This document shows, piece by piece, positions 1-11,894 of a stretch of 64,000 bases of DNA; within the stretch, counting starts at the first letter, position 1, and the number at the start of each line of letters is the position of its first letter. Below the pieces are notes generated by a model. That model saw only the letters and a list, made by a program, of their open reading frames with translations, did not search any database and had not been told where the DNA came from. The stretch comes from Mortierella sp. BCC40632 (lineage: Eukaryota > Mortierellomycota > Mortierellomycetes > Mortierellales > Mortierellaceae), in NCBI GenBank assembly GCA_011634665.1, contig WAEK01000010.1, positions 62,001 through 126,000 of the forward strand. The letters run 5' to 3'. Made by a program: the position numbers and the translations under genes.

Positions 1-1
1 G

Positions 2-73
2 GATGAAGAGGATAGTGATGAAAGCGATGAAGATATTGAAGCCATGATGGACTGGCGCGCCAGGAGGGTGTAG
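2..73 (+). CDS. C-terminal end of an unidentified gene (partial)
   Basis: An open frame runs from the window edge to a TAG at 71-73 and encodes a very acidic tail (Asp/Glu/Ser repeats) ending in Met-Met-Asp-Trp-Arg-Ala-Arg-Arg-Val. An AATAAA-like signal lies about 50 bases downstream (122-127), which fits a gene end here. Twenty-three residues are too few to name the protein; acidic tails of this kind occur in several nuclear and RNA-associated proteins. The body of the gene lies outside the window. Confidence 0.55.
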   Translation, partial: DEEDSDESDEDIEAMMDWRARRV

Positions 74-381
74 AGGAGGACCTATGAAGGCCTGCAGGCT
101 TTGCCTTCTTGGGGATTCGCCAATAAAGAAAACAACATCAAATATGTAAAACAAAAAAAAAAAACTAGCTTCAGGGCATCAGTTCGTTGAACAAAACCAA
201 ACTATCGAGATCGGCTCTTTCAATTTAATTGACATTGGCGATTCATATATTCTACAGTTGCTTTTTTTTTCCCTCCCTTCTCCCTTCCTTTTTTTTTTTT
301 TTTTTCAGAGAAAAAAATACAACAAAAACTGAAAATTGAATACTCTTCGACTCCTAAAACATAGCCTCGTCCTAAACACTT
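74..381. other. Short convergent intergenic region
   Basis: This stretch separates the end of the first gene (+) from the end of the LRR gene (-). It holds an AATAAA near 122, a poly-A run near 152 and poly-T runs at about 261-305. These are typical of 3' ends on both strands. No gene is seen. Confidence 0.6.
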
Positions 382-3300
382 TTACTCCGAACGAGAGACG
401 ATCTTCCGTACCATCCATGGCTCCAATCCTGCAAGAGCGAGCTCCTCAATCCTTCGTTTCGAAACGTCAGTGCTCTTGCGCCAGAGCTCACGATTTCGTT
501 CAAGATAGCGCTGCAGAACAAACCCATCCACCTTCATACACTGGTCAAAATCCCATTCCAGATCTAGGATGGTCCGGTTCTGCTTTAAACACTGACTCAG
601 GTATCCAAGAGAATGCTCATCTTCACAAACGCGTGCATTCATAACCACGAGTCGAAGGAGTGTGCTTGTCTGTAGAAACTCGCCAAACGACAGAATGTCA
701 TCTGCTTCTCCATCTACATATTGAACCTCAATACACTTGAGAGCATTGCCATTTCTTTGCAGACCTAATGACAATTCCTTGAGGTCGACATGAGATACGG
801 ACAGTCGAGAAAGAGCACCGTTTCGTTCCAATAATCGCTGAATGGCGGGGCCCATGGATCCCATCTCTACGAAAGAGTCGCTTTCGATTTTCAAGGTCTT
901 CAAGGTCATGTTGTTGTGCAAACCTTCAAGGATCCTTGCTGCGCCAGCCGGGGTCATCCTGTTCCCTGAAACATCCAAGTACTCCAGCCTACACTGTGTG
1001 CCTTCTCGCGCCAAAGAGTCGCCAAGAGTGGCTGCCACCTCGTCACCAAGGTCTGTCTGCTGGAGATCCAAGACGGTCAGTTGAACACAGGCACTCTGGA
1101 AGAGGTCCGATAATATACCAAGATCGTGTACCCTTGGCCGAAAGAGTTGTGAGTACCCTAAGGAGAGTTTGACCAGCTTGTTGATGCTTTTGTTTCCATG
1201 CAATGCTCTTCCAAGGGCATGTGCACCAGAGAGTGTGACACACGGAAAGTCGATACGCAGTGCCGTGAGTGCAAGCTGTGTCTGTCCAGGATCAGAGAGC
1301 ATCCTAGCCAGTGCCTTAGCAGTCTTGTCACCACAGTCACCACCCTCCAATTCGAGTCGTCCCAGATGCTGCACTGAAAGTCCTTGGATAATCTGTGCAA
1401 TCATTTCGTCCGAGCTATGTAGTGTCCCAGACAAGACAAGTTCAACCCATGGAATTCTAGCCGTGAGTCGAATGATGCTTTCCATTCCCTCCGGCTCGAG
1501 TCTTGATCCTGAGTTTGAGATATCGAGATATTTCAACCGATTCGATTTAGCCACCCGATCCAGTGCCAGGGCGGATCCGTTGCTGAAACCTGTGTTGGGT
1601 AACCAGACCTTTTCAAGTCTTCCCCCCACAACCTCAAGTATCTCGCTGATACCACTGTCTTCGAGTGGATTGTGCCCTAGGTCCAGTTCACAGAGAGCTG
1701 GGAGATCAGCCAATCCTCTTGCAAGGATAACGGAGCACTCATTCGAAATTTCGCATGCGGTCAGTGAAAGGATGCGTAATTTGCTACAAGTGGCCAGTCC
1801 TTTCATGATTGCTACCACATGTGAACGCCGGAGAGTGGTCTGGATCAATCGAAGCGCCGAAAGGTTTCTGCATGCTCGCAATATCTCCAAGAGCGTATCC
1901 TGTCCATCTTTCAGTCCGGCTTGTGTGAGTTCTAGCGACTGGAGGGCCAACATTTCCTTAGGAATTGTCATCTTGATGGGAAACAAATTCTTGACTTCCT
2001 TGATGTGTATGGCTCGCAACTTTCTGCTATTCATCATCCCCACAATTGCATGTAGCCGCTTCTTTCCAAGAGCAAGGTATTCCTTGTAGTGGCGAAGTGT
2101 AAGGGTCAACTTGGAGACATTGGTGTTCAAAAGCGCCATCTTCAGGTTGCTGAGATCTTGGTACGAGTAGTGGTGGAGACGAATATCGAGCTCATTAAAA
2201 GCACGAGCACGGGACATTGCTGTCATAAATGTCTCTATCGCATAGCTTGATGACAGAGCCACAGTGACTGTACCGAGTTGTTGATCGTATGTTCCCTGAT
2301 TTAGTAGAACTTCTGCTTCAAACTGACGATCCTGCTTCTGGTGATATGTTGCACGATGGTGATCCTGACATACCCACTTGACATGGCCCTCGTCATCAAC
2401 AGTTCTGAACAGATTTCCGTAGGAACGCTCGTCATCTTTTCTCTTCAGAAACATGCCTAGCCGTCGAAGGTCTGCACCCTCGATACGGATCAAGTCCTGA
2501 GGTGGGAATTCAATCGACCCAACAGTCTCCAAGCTCTTATCCATAGGCTTGACTGCTTCAGCGTTCAGTCTCGTGTTCTGGCTACCCTGCATGATGGCGG
2601 ACCCACTCTTATCAATAGAGGCGTCGTAGGCACTCAGATATTGGATGCAGGCCGTCACCTTTTCATCCAAACCTTTGGTCAGGTTCTTGGGTAGGTCCAC
2701 TGCATTGACAAGTGAAAGCGCAGGAATTGCGACGCTGGCAACCGAGATCCCAAACTTGAGCATTTGCAAAAGTTGAAGGACATAGGGACCATACTTGCTA
2801 AAGAACTCTTTTGGCTGAGCAATCTCATATCCTTCGTGTCTTGCAATATGGATATGATTCAGTTGATGTGAACCGACGGGAGTGGTGTGTGGTCCACACT
2901 CGCAAAGAAAGTACAGTCTGAATTTAACCCGAGTCCAGTTAGAAACCAAAGAGACTGGGTCGAGTCCTTGGTACTCTATCTCTGGCAAGACGATAAAGAG
3001 TCGAGGCAAAGAATACTCGTGGAGCTCAAAGGTCTGTGTCAGAATGGCTTGAACTTTTCTCTGAAGGAGGAGGACCTGTTCCAGGGTCTGTTGCTGAAGA
3101 CTCAACGCTTGTCGCTGTAGCTGACTCAGTTCCTTGACTTGATCCGAGATTGTTTGGTACGCATGACCCAGATCTTGCTGAAGTTTCCCCACAAGCGCCT
3201 GGAGTTCGATGAGTTGTTCCATTAACGCCTCTGTATGGTGCTCCTGATCCTCTTGGAGTTTGTGATGGTGAGATTCGAGGAGCTCGCTAAGTGTGTCCTC

Positions 3301-3788
3301 GAGGCTACGGTTAGATAGCAAGTACATGCTGCTGCGAGGCGTGGAGAGAGCCGTGCCCAAATCAGGACTTGGAAAGTCGAGAGTACCCATTGAAGGAGAG
3401 GAGGTCATTTTCCTTGCAGAACTAACGAGGAAGTCCTGTATTTCTTCGTCCGGTAACTGAACAACTGTCAACGCCTCATCTGGGTAATACGCAATTCTCC
3501 GCGGGAAGAGTCTATTTAATTTGTTCAGGGGACTTGATTATTAGACGAGAAGGTTCATTTGTCTGGAAGTACACTTTAATCTACTACTAACCTTTCATGG
3601 TTCTCGTCCTCGAGAAAAGGTACAGGCTTCCCATTGAGCAAAAGGCAATTGGCAAAGGGGAATGCGTCTCGGATGTCCTCGAGCAATACAAATGGCACAC
3701 CGCCTGTGTGGCTTTCAGAGACCACAACCTGCTTGCAGAGTTTGTTGAGCTGGATAGTTTGGTAACGACTCGAGGGGGACCCAGTCAT
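382..3788 (-). CDS. Large leucine-rich-repeat protein with coiled coil
   Basis: Two exons: 3788-3592 and 3511-382, with an 80-nt GT-AG intron (3591-3512), giving about 1108 residues. The splice joins a short N-terminal exon (Met-Thr-Gly-Ser-Pro...) to the long frame and restores the continuous reading ...Arg-Arg-Ile-Ala-Tyr-Tyr-Pro-Asp. Residues 1-90 form a compact N-terminal region, about 135-230 a Gln/Leu-rich coiled coil, then a globular region of about 200 residues beginning near Leu-Pro-Arg-Leu-Phe-Ile-Val-Leu-Pro. The second half carries many ribonuclease-inhibitor-type LRRs (L..LDL..N.L.D.G pattern). I see no NTPase P-loop. From memory, proteins of this plan form large families in Mortierella and are often compared with NLR/STAND proteins; the role is unknown. 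The long opposite-strand frame at 1169-2089 is a shadow. Confidence 0.85.
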
Positions 3789-4791
3789 GGATGTTGTTAT
3801 AAAAGTAGAAAAGAAGATCAAAGGTGTGTAGCCGGTCGTTCGTGTGCGTGCGTCGTAAGTGTCGTGTCGTGAGTGTCGTGAAAGTGTCAATCGTTGTTGC
3901 TCGTTTGCCCTATTCCCAGAGGAGCTGTGTCTGCCCGCTGAGACAGCCGCCCTGATTGTATCCTGAGAGAGTGCTCCTCCGTCCTGCCGCCCGTTGTTGT
4001 GAACCAGGATATACGAATTCCTTGAGCTTCTCTTAGAGCTTCAGAACGCGTGTAGGAGGAGCCGCTACTGCGATTGAGTCAATTGGAGGTCAGGAAGGTC
4101 GTTAAACGGGCAGTCTGGGCAGAAGAGGAGGCCCTGTCAAGGAGCAGGATTCGACTTTAACAGTCGGTAGCAAACACAACTGAGGGGAACGGGGATTCGG
4201 TCAGGGGTGGACAGAAGAGGGGTGGGCAAAGAGGAGGAGCAATTGAGTGGGCGGGGGTCATGGCTTTTATACCGACACAGGCAGAGAGTTTTGTGGCTGT
4301 CAAACGAGTCTAAAAGTGACCTGGGAATCCCACAGGTGTTGAGCCTTCTCCCTTTCTCCTCGGGGTGATTGTGCACCCATGCATGCATCCAACAAGTCCT
4401 GTGCTTCATCTTCCAAACTACAGGCCATATTTTCGTCAACAAGAAATAGAACCACTCGCCTTCAAGGTGGCGGAACACAAAGGCAGCTTTGACAAGAAGA
4501 ATGGAGTGCTGCCGTTCTAAAAAGAGAGTTAAAAACAGACAAGACGACCCTGCTCACATTGCGTGCTCTTCACGAGCCATCTTTTTGTCCTCCACGCTGT
4601 TGGCCGTTGCTCTCCAGGCCCACCAATGAAATTCGTCACGTGTAGAAAATCACCAAACCTGTCAAAGCCGTTTCTACTTCGTGTACTCTCCGTTCTCTCT
4701 CTCTCTCTCTCTCTCTTTCTTTACTTCTCTTCATCTCTCCTCTCCTCTCCTCACCATCTCCTCTCGCAATAGCCCCCCGCCCATGCACACG
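3789..4791. promoter_or_regulatory. Divergent promoter region, LRR gene / GLO3
   Basis: About 1 kb lies between two divergently transcribed genes. It contains a TATA-like TTTATA near 4265 and a pyrimidine-rich stretch (CT repeats, 4697-4760) just before the GLO3 start, which is common in fungal 5' leaders. No additional gene is supported. Confidence 0.45.
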
Positions 4792-6880
4792 ATGGCCGTC
4801 GCCGAACCAACCAAGCAAGAGACGCTTGACTTTTTCAAGCGCCTCAAGTCACAGCATGCCAACAAGGCAAGTGCTTTCTCTCGCACACAGCAACATATTT
4901 CCCTGAACCAATGGCATTCTTCATCATCCAAGCGAACGCGCCTCTCAGGAAATCAGAACCTTCTCATGATTAATACCGACTCTCTCATCATGAGTCGCCA
5001 CCTCGCTCTCCAGATGATGTGCTACATCCCTCTGGTACTTGAGTCAGCGAGGTCTCTAATTGCTTGAGGATAGCTCCTGACCTGGGTTCATCATTGACTT
5101 CATGCCTTTTAGATGTGTGCGGATTGCAACACAAAGAACCCCGACTGGTGCAGCATTCCATTCGGCATCTTTTTGTGCGTCGATTGTAGCTCTGTGCACC
5201 GCAACCTTGGTGTCCACATCTCCTTTGTTCGGTAGGTATTTGCTGGCTCGCCCGAGCCGCCTCTGGGTGGATAGATCAAGGACAGACCTTCTTCTTACTC
5301 TTTTTGGCCCTAACGGAATTCTAAATAATTAAATTATTGGTCCTGCATCTCTGGTCCTGAAATAGCTCCTCCCTTCTGGACTCTTGGACATGGGATCAGC
5401 TTCGAACCATGAAGGTTGGCGGCAATGCTGCTATGAATGAGTTCTTTAACAAGTCTCTGACGGGCACTAGCAAAGACGCAAAGACCAAGTACACCTCCAG
5501 GGCCGCCATCTCCTATAAGGAAAAGCTTGAACAGCGCAAAGCAGAGGACTCGATCAGGTATTGTTTACTAGCCCACGGATGTTTTTTTTTTTTATTTTTT
5601 TGTTTGTATTTTTACCTTGCGCAACCAAGGTCCTCATGGTCACAAAATGAGGACCCAGAGCAAGGGCTGACCTTTTTTTTTTTTTTTTTTTTTTTGTCCC
5701 TTGACATATCCTAGTAATCCTGGAAGATTGATCCCTGAGAGCAAGGGGCCACTCAAGCCAGCGGGACAGACCTCCTCTGCCCTTGCAATGGATGACGATG
5801 ACGACTTCTTCAATAGCTGGGATGAACCAAAGAAGCCGTCCTCCTCCTCCTCCGGATCCTCAACACCCTCCTCTTCTTCAACTCCTCCTCCAGTTGTGGG
5901 CCTTGGAACACCATCCACCTCTTCTCCTCAGCGCACTACGATCGTGCGCCCTCAGCGATCAACGTTGACACCCAAGAAAACAACCCTTGGTGCCTCCAAA
6001 CCAATGAAGTTGGGTGTTAAGAAGGTTGCTGATGTCAACTTTGAGGCGGCTGAGGCAAGGGCTAAGGCTGAGGCCGAGCGAATTGCTGCTCTTGGTGCTG
6101 AGGCTGCAGAGCAGGAGCGTCTGGAAAAGAAGGCTGCTGCTGAGAGAGCTGCACAGAGAGCTTCAGAGCTTGAGAACGCTAAGAATCAGCCACCTGCAGC
6201 CAAGACGCTCGTCAACTACTACCAGGCTAACGGAGCAGGAGGTGCTGATTCGAAGACAAACAACGATAGTATGGCACGACTTGGCATGGGCATGGGTCGA
6301 ATGGGCTTTGGCGCTGTCCCAACTGCCACCCGCTCTTCGAATGGATACTCGCAACAACAAGGTACTTTTTATGCTTTTATCAAAGGGGGAAACTCAAATG
6401 GATCAGAGTGATGACTACACGACCTCCAGAATAGGCAGGATATTGACTCTATTTTCTTTTTTATTCAATAGCTGAGGTTACCACAGCACGCGATAAATTC
6501 GCCAGCCAAAAGGCAATCTCTTCTGATCAGTACTTTGGACGCAACAACTACGACTCGAAGGCACAGGCAGAGGCCAACGTTCGTCTACAGTCGTTCTCGG
6601 GAGCTACGTCAATCAGCAGCAGCCAATACTTTGGACGTGACGAGAGTGCACAAACCAGTGAAGCAGGTAAGATTGCCAATAGCCCAATTACAAAAGCGAC
6701 ATGCAGCTCTTCTGTGAATTGAGCCTCCTACTGACGATCAACCCATTTTTCATGTCTACTCAATTTTGAATAGGTGACCAGCTCAGCGCTGACTTTGCCT
6801 CTCTTGGAAATGCAGTGATGAAAGGAGCAGATTTCTTGAACGATATGCTCAATGACATGACATCCCACTACAATTACTAA
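4792..6880 (+). CDS. GLO3: ADP-ribosylation factor GTPase-activating protein (Glo3 / ArfGAP2-3 type)
   Basis: Six exons: 4792-4866, 5113-5231, 5366-5557, 5715-6361, 6472-6666 and 6774-6880 (444 residues). The first intron is GC-AG (AAG|GCAAGT). The N-terminus is an ArfGAP zinc finger with the spacing C-x2-C-x16-C-x2-C, followed by Val-His-Arg-Asn-Leu-Gly, which contains the catalytic arginine. The middle is Ser/Pro-rich, then comes an Ala/Glu-rich helix. Two C-terminal Ser-x-Gln-Tyr-Phe-Gly-Arg motifs are the Glo3 motifs that define this subfamily. Glo3 stimulates GTP hydrolysis on Arf1 during COPI vesicle formation at the Golgi. ATG 4792 was chosen; an in-frame ATG at 4783 would add three residues. 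Intron 3 carries a T tract of about 20. Confidence 0.93.
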
Positions 6881-7238
6881 GGGACTGTAGTAAAGCCTGG
6901 CGCGATCCACACTCCCCGAGTCGAAGAAAAGAAAAGGCAGCATTAGACGCCAACAGCCTAGACCGATAGACGTGCCCAAGTACATTAAGACCCTTCTCCC
7001 ACCTGCTATATTATCGATGTAATCTGTTTTTCATAATACCATAAACTGCTTTCTTAAGCTTGAGAGTCAACGGCGTGTCTGTGTCTGTCTGTCTGTCTTG
7101 TCTGTCTGTGAAATTTCTTTTAAATTTTGAATCTTGGCTTGGACAGATCACTACGGCCCTTAACAAATCGAATAAACAAGGTGATCTCCTTCGGTCCCGT
7201 TGTCCTCTGTCTGTCTCCATCCACCAAAATCGTCCATC
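6881..7238. other. Intergenic, GLO3 3' end to mS34 5' leader
   Basis: This short spacer is read in the same direction as both genes. A run of TGTC/CTGT repeats lies at about 7077-7110. No gene is seen. Confidence 0.5.
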
Positions 7239-7956
7239 ATGTCGAGCATCGCCAGGGAAATCCTCACAAAGTCGGCCAATGCCCTCCCCATCATCACAAA
7301 GTCGACTCAACCCAAGACCTTGTTCAGAGCATTGAAGGTCATGGACGGCAATGGCGTTGGAGAGACTATTGTAAGTGATTCCCCGTTGCAGGATGCACTC
7401 TGGCTTAGTTTGCCCCCTACCAGGGAAGGTTACAGATAGGACCTTTTGAGGTCCTGGGGTTCTCATCACAGGATACCAAGCGCTAGCAGGAGTCAAAATC
7501 TGGAGCAGAATTTTCTGGTGATTTTGTCATAGTATGATCACCAAGAGAGGAGGGCGTTACACGCTCGATATTTGTCAGGAACACTAGGAACACTTGGTCC
7601 AATCTAGACCGGATTTTTTTTTTTTCTCTTTCTCCCATTTTCCCTCTTTCTCCTCTTCTGGGGCATTGCAATGGCTTGTCTACCAAAATACATGCTCACG
7701 TCTTTACCTCTTGGAATTGCACTCTTAGACGACAACAAAGTTGTTGAACAAGGGATTCACCGACTGCTATTACAAGGTGACCTCGGTCAAGCTTCGTGGT
7801 GCAGAGCTCGAGCATGGAAGGGCATACGGCGTCGAAGTCTGGAATGGCAAGGTGTTGAATGAGGGCAAGCCTGTCGAAATTCGAGGAGGACTGAAGTGGA
7901 ACTGGGTCAAATACACGCCAACGATGGATCACATCCCTGCATCGCCTGTGGTATAA
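7239..7956 (+). CDS. MRPS34: Mitochondrial small-subunit ribosomal protein mS34
   Basis: Two exons, 7239-7370 and 7729-7956, joined in phase 0 across a 358-nt GT-AG intron, give 119 residues. The C-terminal half reads Cys-Tyr-Tyr-Lys-Val-Thr...Glu-His-Gly-Arg-Ala-Tyr-Gly-Val...Asn-Gly-Lys. This matches the conserved core of mS34 (animal form: Cys-Tyr-Trp-Arg-Leu-Thr...Asp-His-Gly-Lys-Ala-Trp-Gly), which sits in the mitoribosomal small subunit. The N-terminus is basic and Ser/Thr-rich, fitting mitochondrial import. The protein is much shorter than the animal homologue and lacks its C-terminal extension. The gene ends Val-Val-TAA, with AATAAA about 50 bases downstream (8009-8014). The family call rests on motif similarity alone. 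Confidence 0.75.
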
Positions 7957-8254
7957 ACATGACCTCTAAAAACTTTTTTTATAACCAACCGCGTCCATCT
8001 CTGAGAATAATAAAGAAAAAAAAAGTTGTATAGAAGCACAGACTATTGACAGACTATTGACTAGGAAAGACCTTCGGATCCTTTGAACATTGCCCTCTCT
8101 CCCTTTCATTTTTTGTGTGATTCGGTGGCTTGGTAGAAGGTAGGAAACCACGTTTTCTTGGAGTTGAAAGAGCAAAACGAGTCTGGCAGACGACTGCATT
8201 GAACTCCATTCGAACCATCACAGGAGAAAACGCGCCATCTCTTTTTTTTCTCCA

Positions 8255-11200
8255 ATGAGTTTTCCAAGAGGGGATTCCGACTCGGTTCGCCGACCCACAG
8301 CAAACCAACCCTCACCACAAAGCCCCAGTAACAGGAACCATGAAAACAGGACACCGTTTGGACAAAAGAACCTTGTCCATTCGTCCGTTGGGTCATCTCC
8401 AGTGTTGCCATCGACTCATTTATTCCAGCAATCATCCAGGGCGGGTTCAGAAAACGCAACCTCCTTCACAATGGTACCTTACCCTCTTTCTCTCATGGAA
8501 CTGTGATAACGGAGACTCCGACCTTGATGCACCCAGGACTGACAGGAGATGGAGAAAATTTCTGTCTCTTTTTATGCTATGCGATAGGGCGCGTTGACTT
8601 CTTCAAGGAGCCTGATCGCAGACAAGGATCAGGAAAACGATATCCAGCAGATGAGGAACAGGAGCAGACAACCTGTTGAAGCAGAAGGTAACTTTCTATT
8701 GTTACCAACTCTGCACGGCCCCCTTGTCCCCCTTGAGAAAAACACGTCCTTTAGACTGACCGCCATCAACACTCCTGCGTTCTAGAGTATGAGATGACCA
8801 GGAAAAGACTTCGGGACACTCAGTATGAGCTTTCGAGCACCAGGACTGAACTAGAGCGCAAGATTATCTCATTGGAACAAAATGCTCGTGAGTCGGAAAT
8901 TCTGAAGAAAAAGTTGATGTCACGGATCGATTCTTTGGAGAGTGACAGACGGTTCTTATACGAGCAAGAAAAGCACCTGACAAAGAAACATGAGGCTCTG
9001 GAAGAGAGCTCACTCGAGTTCAAGGTAAGAGCACTAGGTTCTACTCATCATTGTGCCCCCCATTTGGTGAACAGTTATCTCCATCTCGGTCAAAAAGTTG
9101 ATGGCACTGATTTAATGCGAGAAAATCATACCTATTCTGTTAATAGACAACATCAAACGAGATTATCAAGGGAGTTCGGGAAGAGAATATGGAACTCAAG
9201 GAGCAGCTTTCAACACTACGGGAGGAGGGTCGGGCCACAGAAAGTCGACTCTCTCATCAGATCCGAACTCTTTCAGCATCCCTTACCTACCAGGAGCAGA
9301 CGCTGGCACAGACCAAAGATTCTAATCAAACTCAGTCGAGCCTAGTTGAACAAAAGCATCAGCAGTTGTTGGAAAGCTTGACCAGGATCCAAGAACTAGA
9401 GGACGAGAATCGTCAACTCCGACAAAACTCAAAGGGCCTGGAGGATGTCTCTAGGATAGAAAGAGAGCTTAGAAGCCAGGTCGCATATATCAAACAACTA
9501 GAGGGCACCAACCGACAGATGGTCAACGAGTGTAAGCACTACAAGGAAATGTACAGGAATGTTGAGGTTCTCAAGGAAGAAAAGGCGGGCTTGGAACAAA
9601 AACTCAAGATGATGGACGAACTTCGGATCAAATGCGGTAAGCTTGAGGTCCAGAATGGTGTCATGCAAAAGGAAAAGCAACAATGGTAAGTGATGGGGCC
9701 ACACTGAGGTCTAGAAGTTGGTTCGATTTTTTTTTTTTTTTTTGGCTTTAGACAACCTAGAGGAACTGGATCTGATTCTGAGAGGGATCGCCGGTATTTT
9801 TTTTTTTTTTTTTTTCAACTAGGGTGGCATTTTTGCGGCAGTCTGATGCTACAGACTTTAACGCACCTTATGAGCTGGCCAAGACAATCGCAAGTCTACG
9901 AGGAGAGAATGCAACGTTACTGGAAATGAAGGGTTGCTACGAGGCTGCCGTAAAGTCGCGTGATGCGTTTATTGAAAAACTCGAGGAACAGTCTTTGGAG
10001 ACAAAGAAGGCCATCGTTGAACAGGAGGAGCTATATCATAAGCAGCTGTTACTCGCACGGCAACATGAACTATCCAAGGAACTGGCTCTTCGTCAGATCG
10101 AAAGTCTGAAGGCGCAACTGGTAACACACTCTTTTGAAAATTGTCATCCTCCTTCCTTCAGGAAGCAAAAGCAACTCTTGACTCTTTCGCCTAACTTTGC
10201 ACTCGGCATTTTATTTTTATTTTATTTTTCTTCCTCCACAGAAATCCTATGACACAGAAGAAGCAAGGTTAATGGGCGGCACATATGATGTACAAAAGAA
10301 TGCAAGGATAGAAGAGTTGGAACATCTTGTTCAGGAATACAGCGATAGATTAGAGAAGGCTGTGTCATCTTCTGTTCATGATAACTCCCTCTCTGGATCT
10401 TCTACTGAGGCTTCACCAGCGGCCCAATTGTTGCAGTCTATCCAGAATGACGCTCGATCATCCTTTAAAAGCTTGAATGCAGAAAAGCAAGCTCTTTTTG
10501 AAGGTACTGACAAAAAAAAATACGAGAGGCAAACTATTGTAGATTCGGATGTTTAACTAACTTTTACACTCTTCTCTTGACATTGAATTATGCTTAAAAG
10601 CCAAACTAAGACTAGAACAGGAGGTGGACTTGCTCCGCAAGGAGAATGCTTCGCTAGATGCCAAGGTCTTAGAGCACGAGATTGCCATTGGCGCAGGAGC
10701 GTTCAACCCAGCCACCTCGCGCATTCTTGAGATTAAGGATAGTCCAGCAAACAGACATCAGGCAGTGCGACAGCAGATGCTTGACTCTCTTACCAAAGAG
10801 AACGAGGAACTACTGAAGCTTATCGCAAGACTCCAGAAACAGTCAATGAGCCAAGTGGAGGAGATTTCTCAAGACGAAGCAAGCGAGACGCAGCTCAAGG
10901 ACGATGATGTGGTCCCTGCTGCAGCCTTTAATCGGTTGAAGGGAGATCATGATAGGCTCGTGGCCGAAATGTCAGAAAGCTCTAAGCGTACGAAGCGTCT
11001 GAAAGAGGTAACCGCCGCCCTTGAAATACCCTGCGCTCTTTTTCATCAATCCTCTTTCTCTTTTTGGCTCTCACGCAAAGGAACAATCAACTCATTTTGA
11101 ATGGAACACTATTGCCTCTTTTTCAATCTAGTCCTGGCACGAGAAGGCGGACGAATTCTTGCAAGCTGTCCGATCTTTACTTGGATACCGAGTTAACTTT

Positions 11201-11575
11201 CTGGACAATGGTCGAGTAGAGCTGATCTCTGTCTACAACACGGAGTTGCAACAATCATTTGTCTTTACATCGGGTGTCAATGATGAAGGCACGATGCAGC
11301 TAGTAGGGTCTGGAAGTCAACAGTATATGGATCAACACCAAGAGTCCTTCGATCATTGGGTCAACCGACTCGGTAGCATCCCCGCGTTTTTGAGTCGTGT
11401 CACTCTTGATCAGGTTGCGAAACAATATCAAGAGCAACTACAGATGCAAGAGCCCTCTTCTTCTTCTCAGGGACAATCAGGGCAACCCCTCCAACCATTA
11501 CAATCCTTCCAGTTACGATATCTGAACCCAGATGATGACTTGACACAATCCTCTGATATGGTCATGGACGTCTAA
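8255..11575 (+). CDS. MAD1: Spindle assembly checkpoint protein Mad1
   Basis: Eight exons: 8255-8473, 8588-8687, 8786-9024, 9147-9685, 9823-10120, 10242-10503, 10601-11007 and 11132-11575. All join in compatible phase with GT-AG introns (835 residues). The N-terminus is a Ser/Pro-rich disordered tail, followed by coiled coil over most of the length. Near residues 681-688 is an Arg-Leu-Lys motif (Lys-Arg-Leu-Lys-Glu), the RLK motif that binds Bub1 in Mad1. The C-terminal globular domain has Leu-Gly-Tyr-Arg-Val-Asn-Phe and Ser-Ile-Pro-Ala-Phe-Leu-Ser, the latter diagnostic for Mad1. Mad1 recruits Mad2 to unattached kinetochores and the nuclear envelope to delay anaphase. Introns 4 (9686-9822) and 7 (11008-11131) were easy to place; intron 4 carries long T tracts. 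Confidence 0.92.
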
Positions 11576-11894
11576 GGCGATCCCTTGTATATTATAAACT
11601 CGTCCCATGGAACCAATTCGCAAAATAATAAAAAATGTATGCGCTTTTTTTTTTTTTTTTTTAATCCCTTTCTTTCTCATGCAGTACAGCCGATGGTGTT
11701 TTGGCGCCAGAGCAACGTGATCTTCATGGATTGTTTTGTGATATTTTTTTTTCATTATCTTCTCTGTAAGAGGGAGCTATTTAACAAAGAGTCCAATAGA
11801 AAAAAAAAGATGGAGGGGTTTTTTTGAGAGGAGGGGGTGTATGTGTGTATAGGCGGAAAACAAAGATGGAGGAGATCATATTTTTTTTTCCCGC
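11576..11894. other. Convergent intergenic region, MAD1 / RPL17
   Basis: The stretch between two gene 3' ends contains A/T runs (T18 near 11645) and AATAAA-like motifs near 11624. It serves as terminator/polyadenylation sequence for both genes. No gene is seen. Confidence 0.5.

Noticed and set aside
1169..2089. 306-codon plus-strand frame
   Set aside because: It lies entirely antisense to the LRR exon, which has clear repeat periodicity and a continuous 1.1-kb-residue frame; the plus-strand translation has no domain character.
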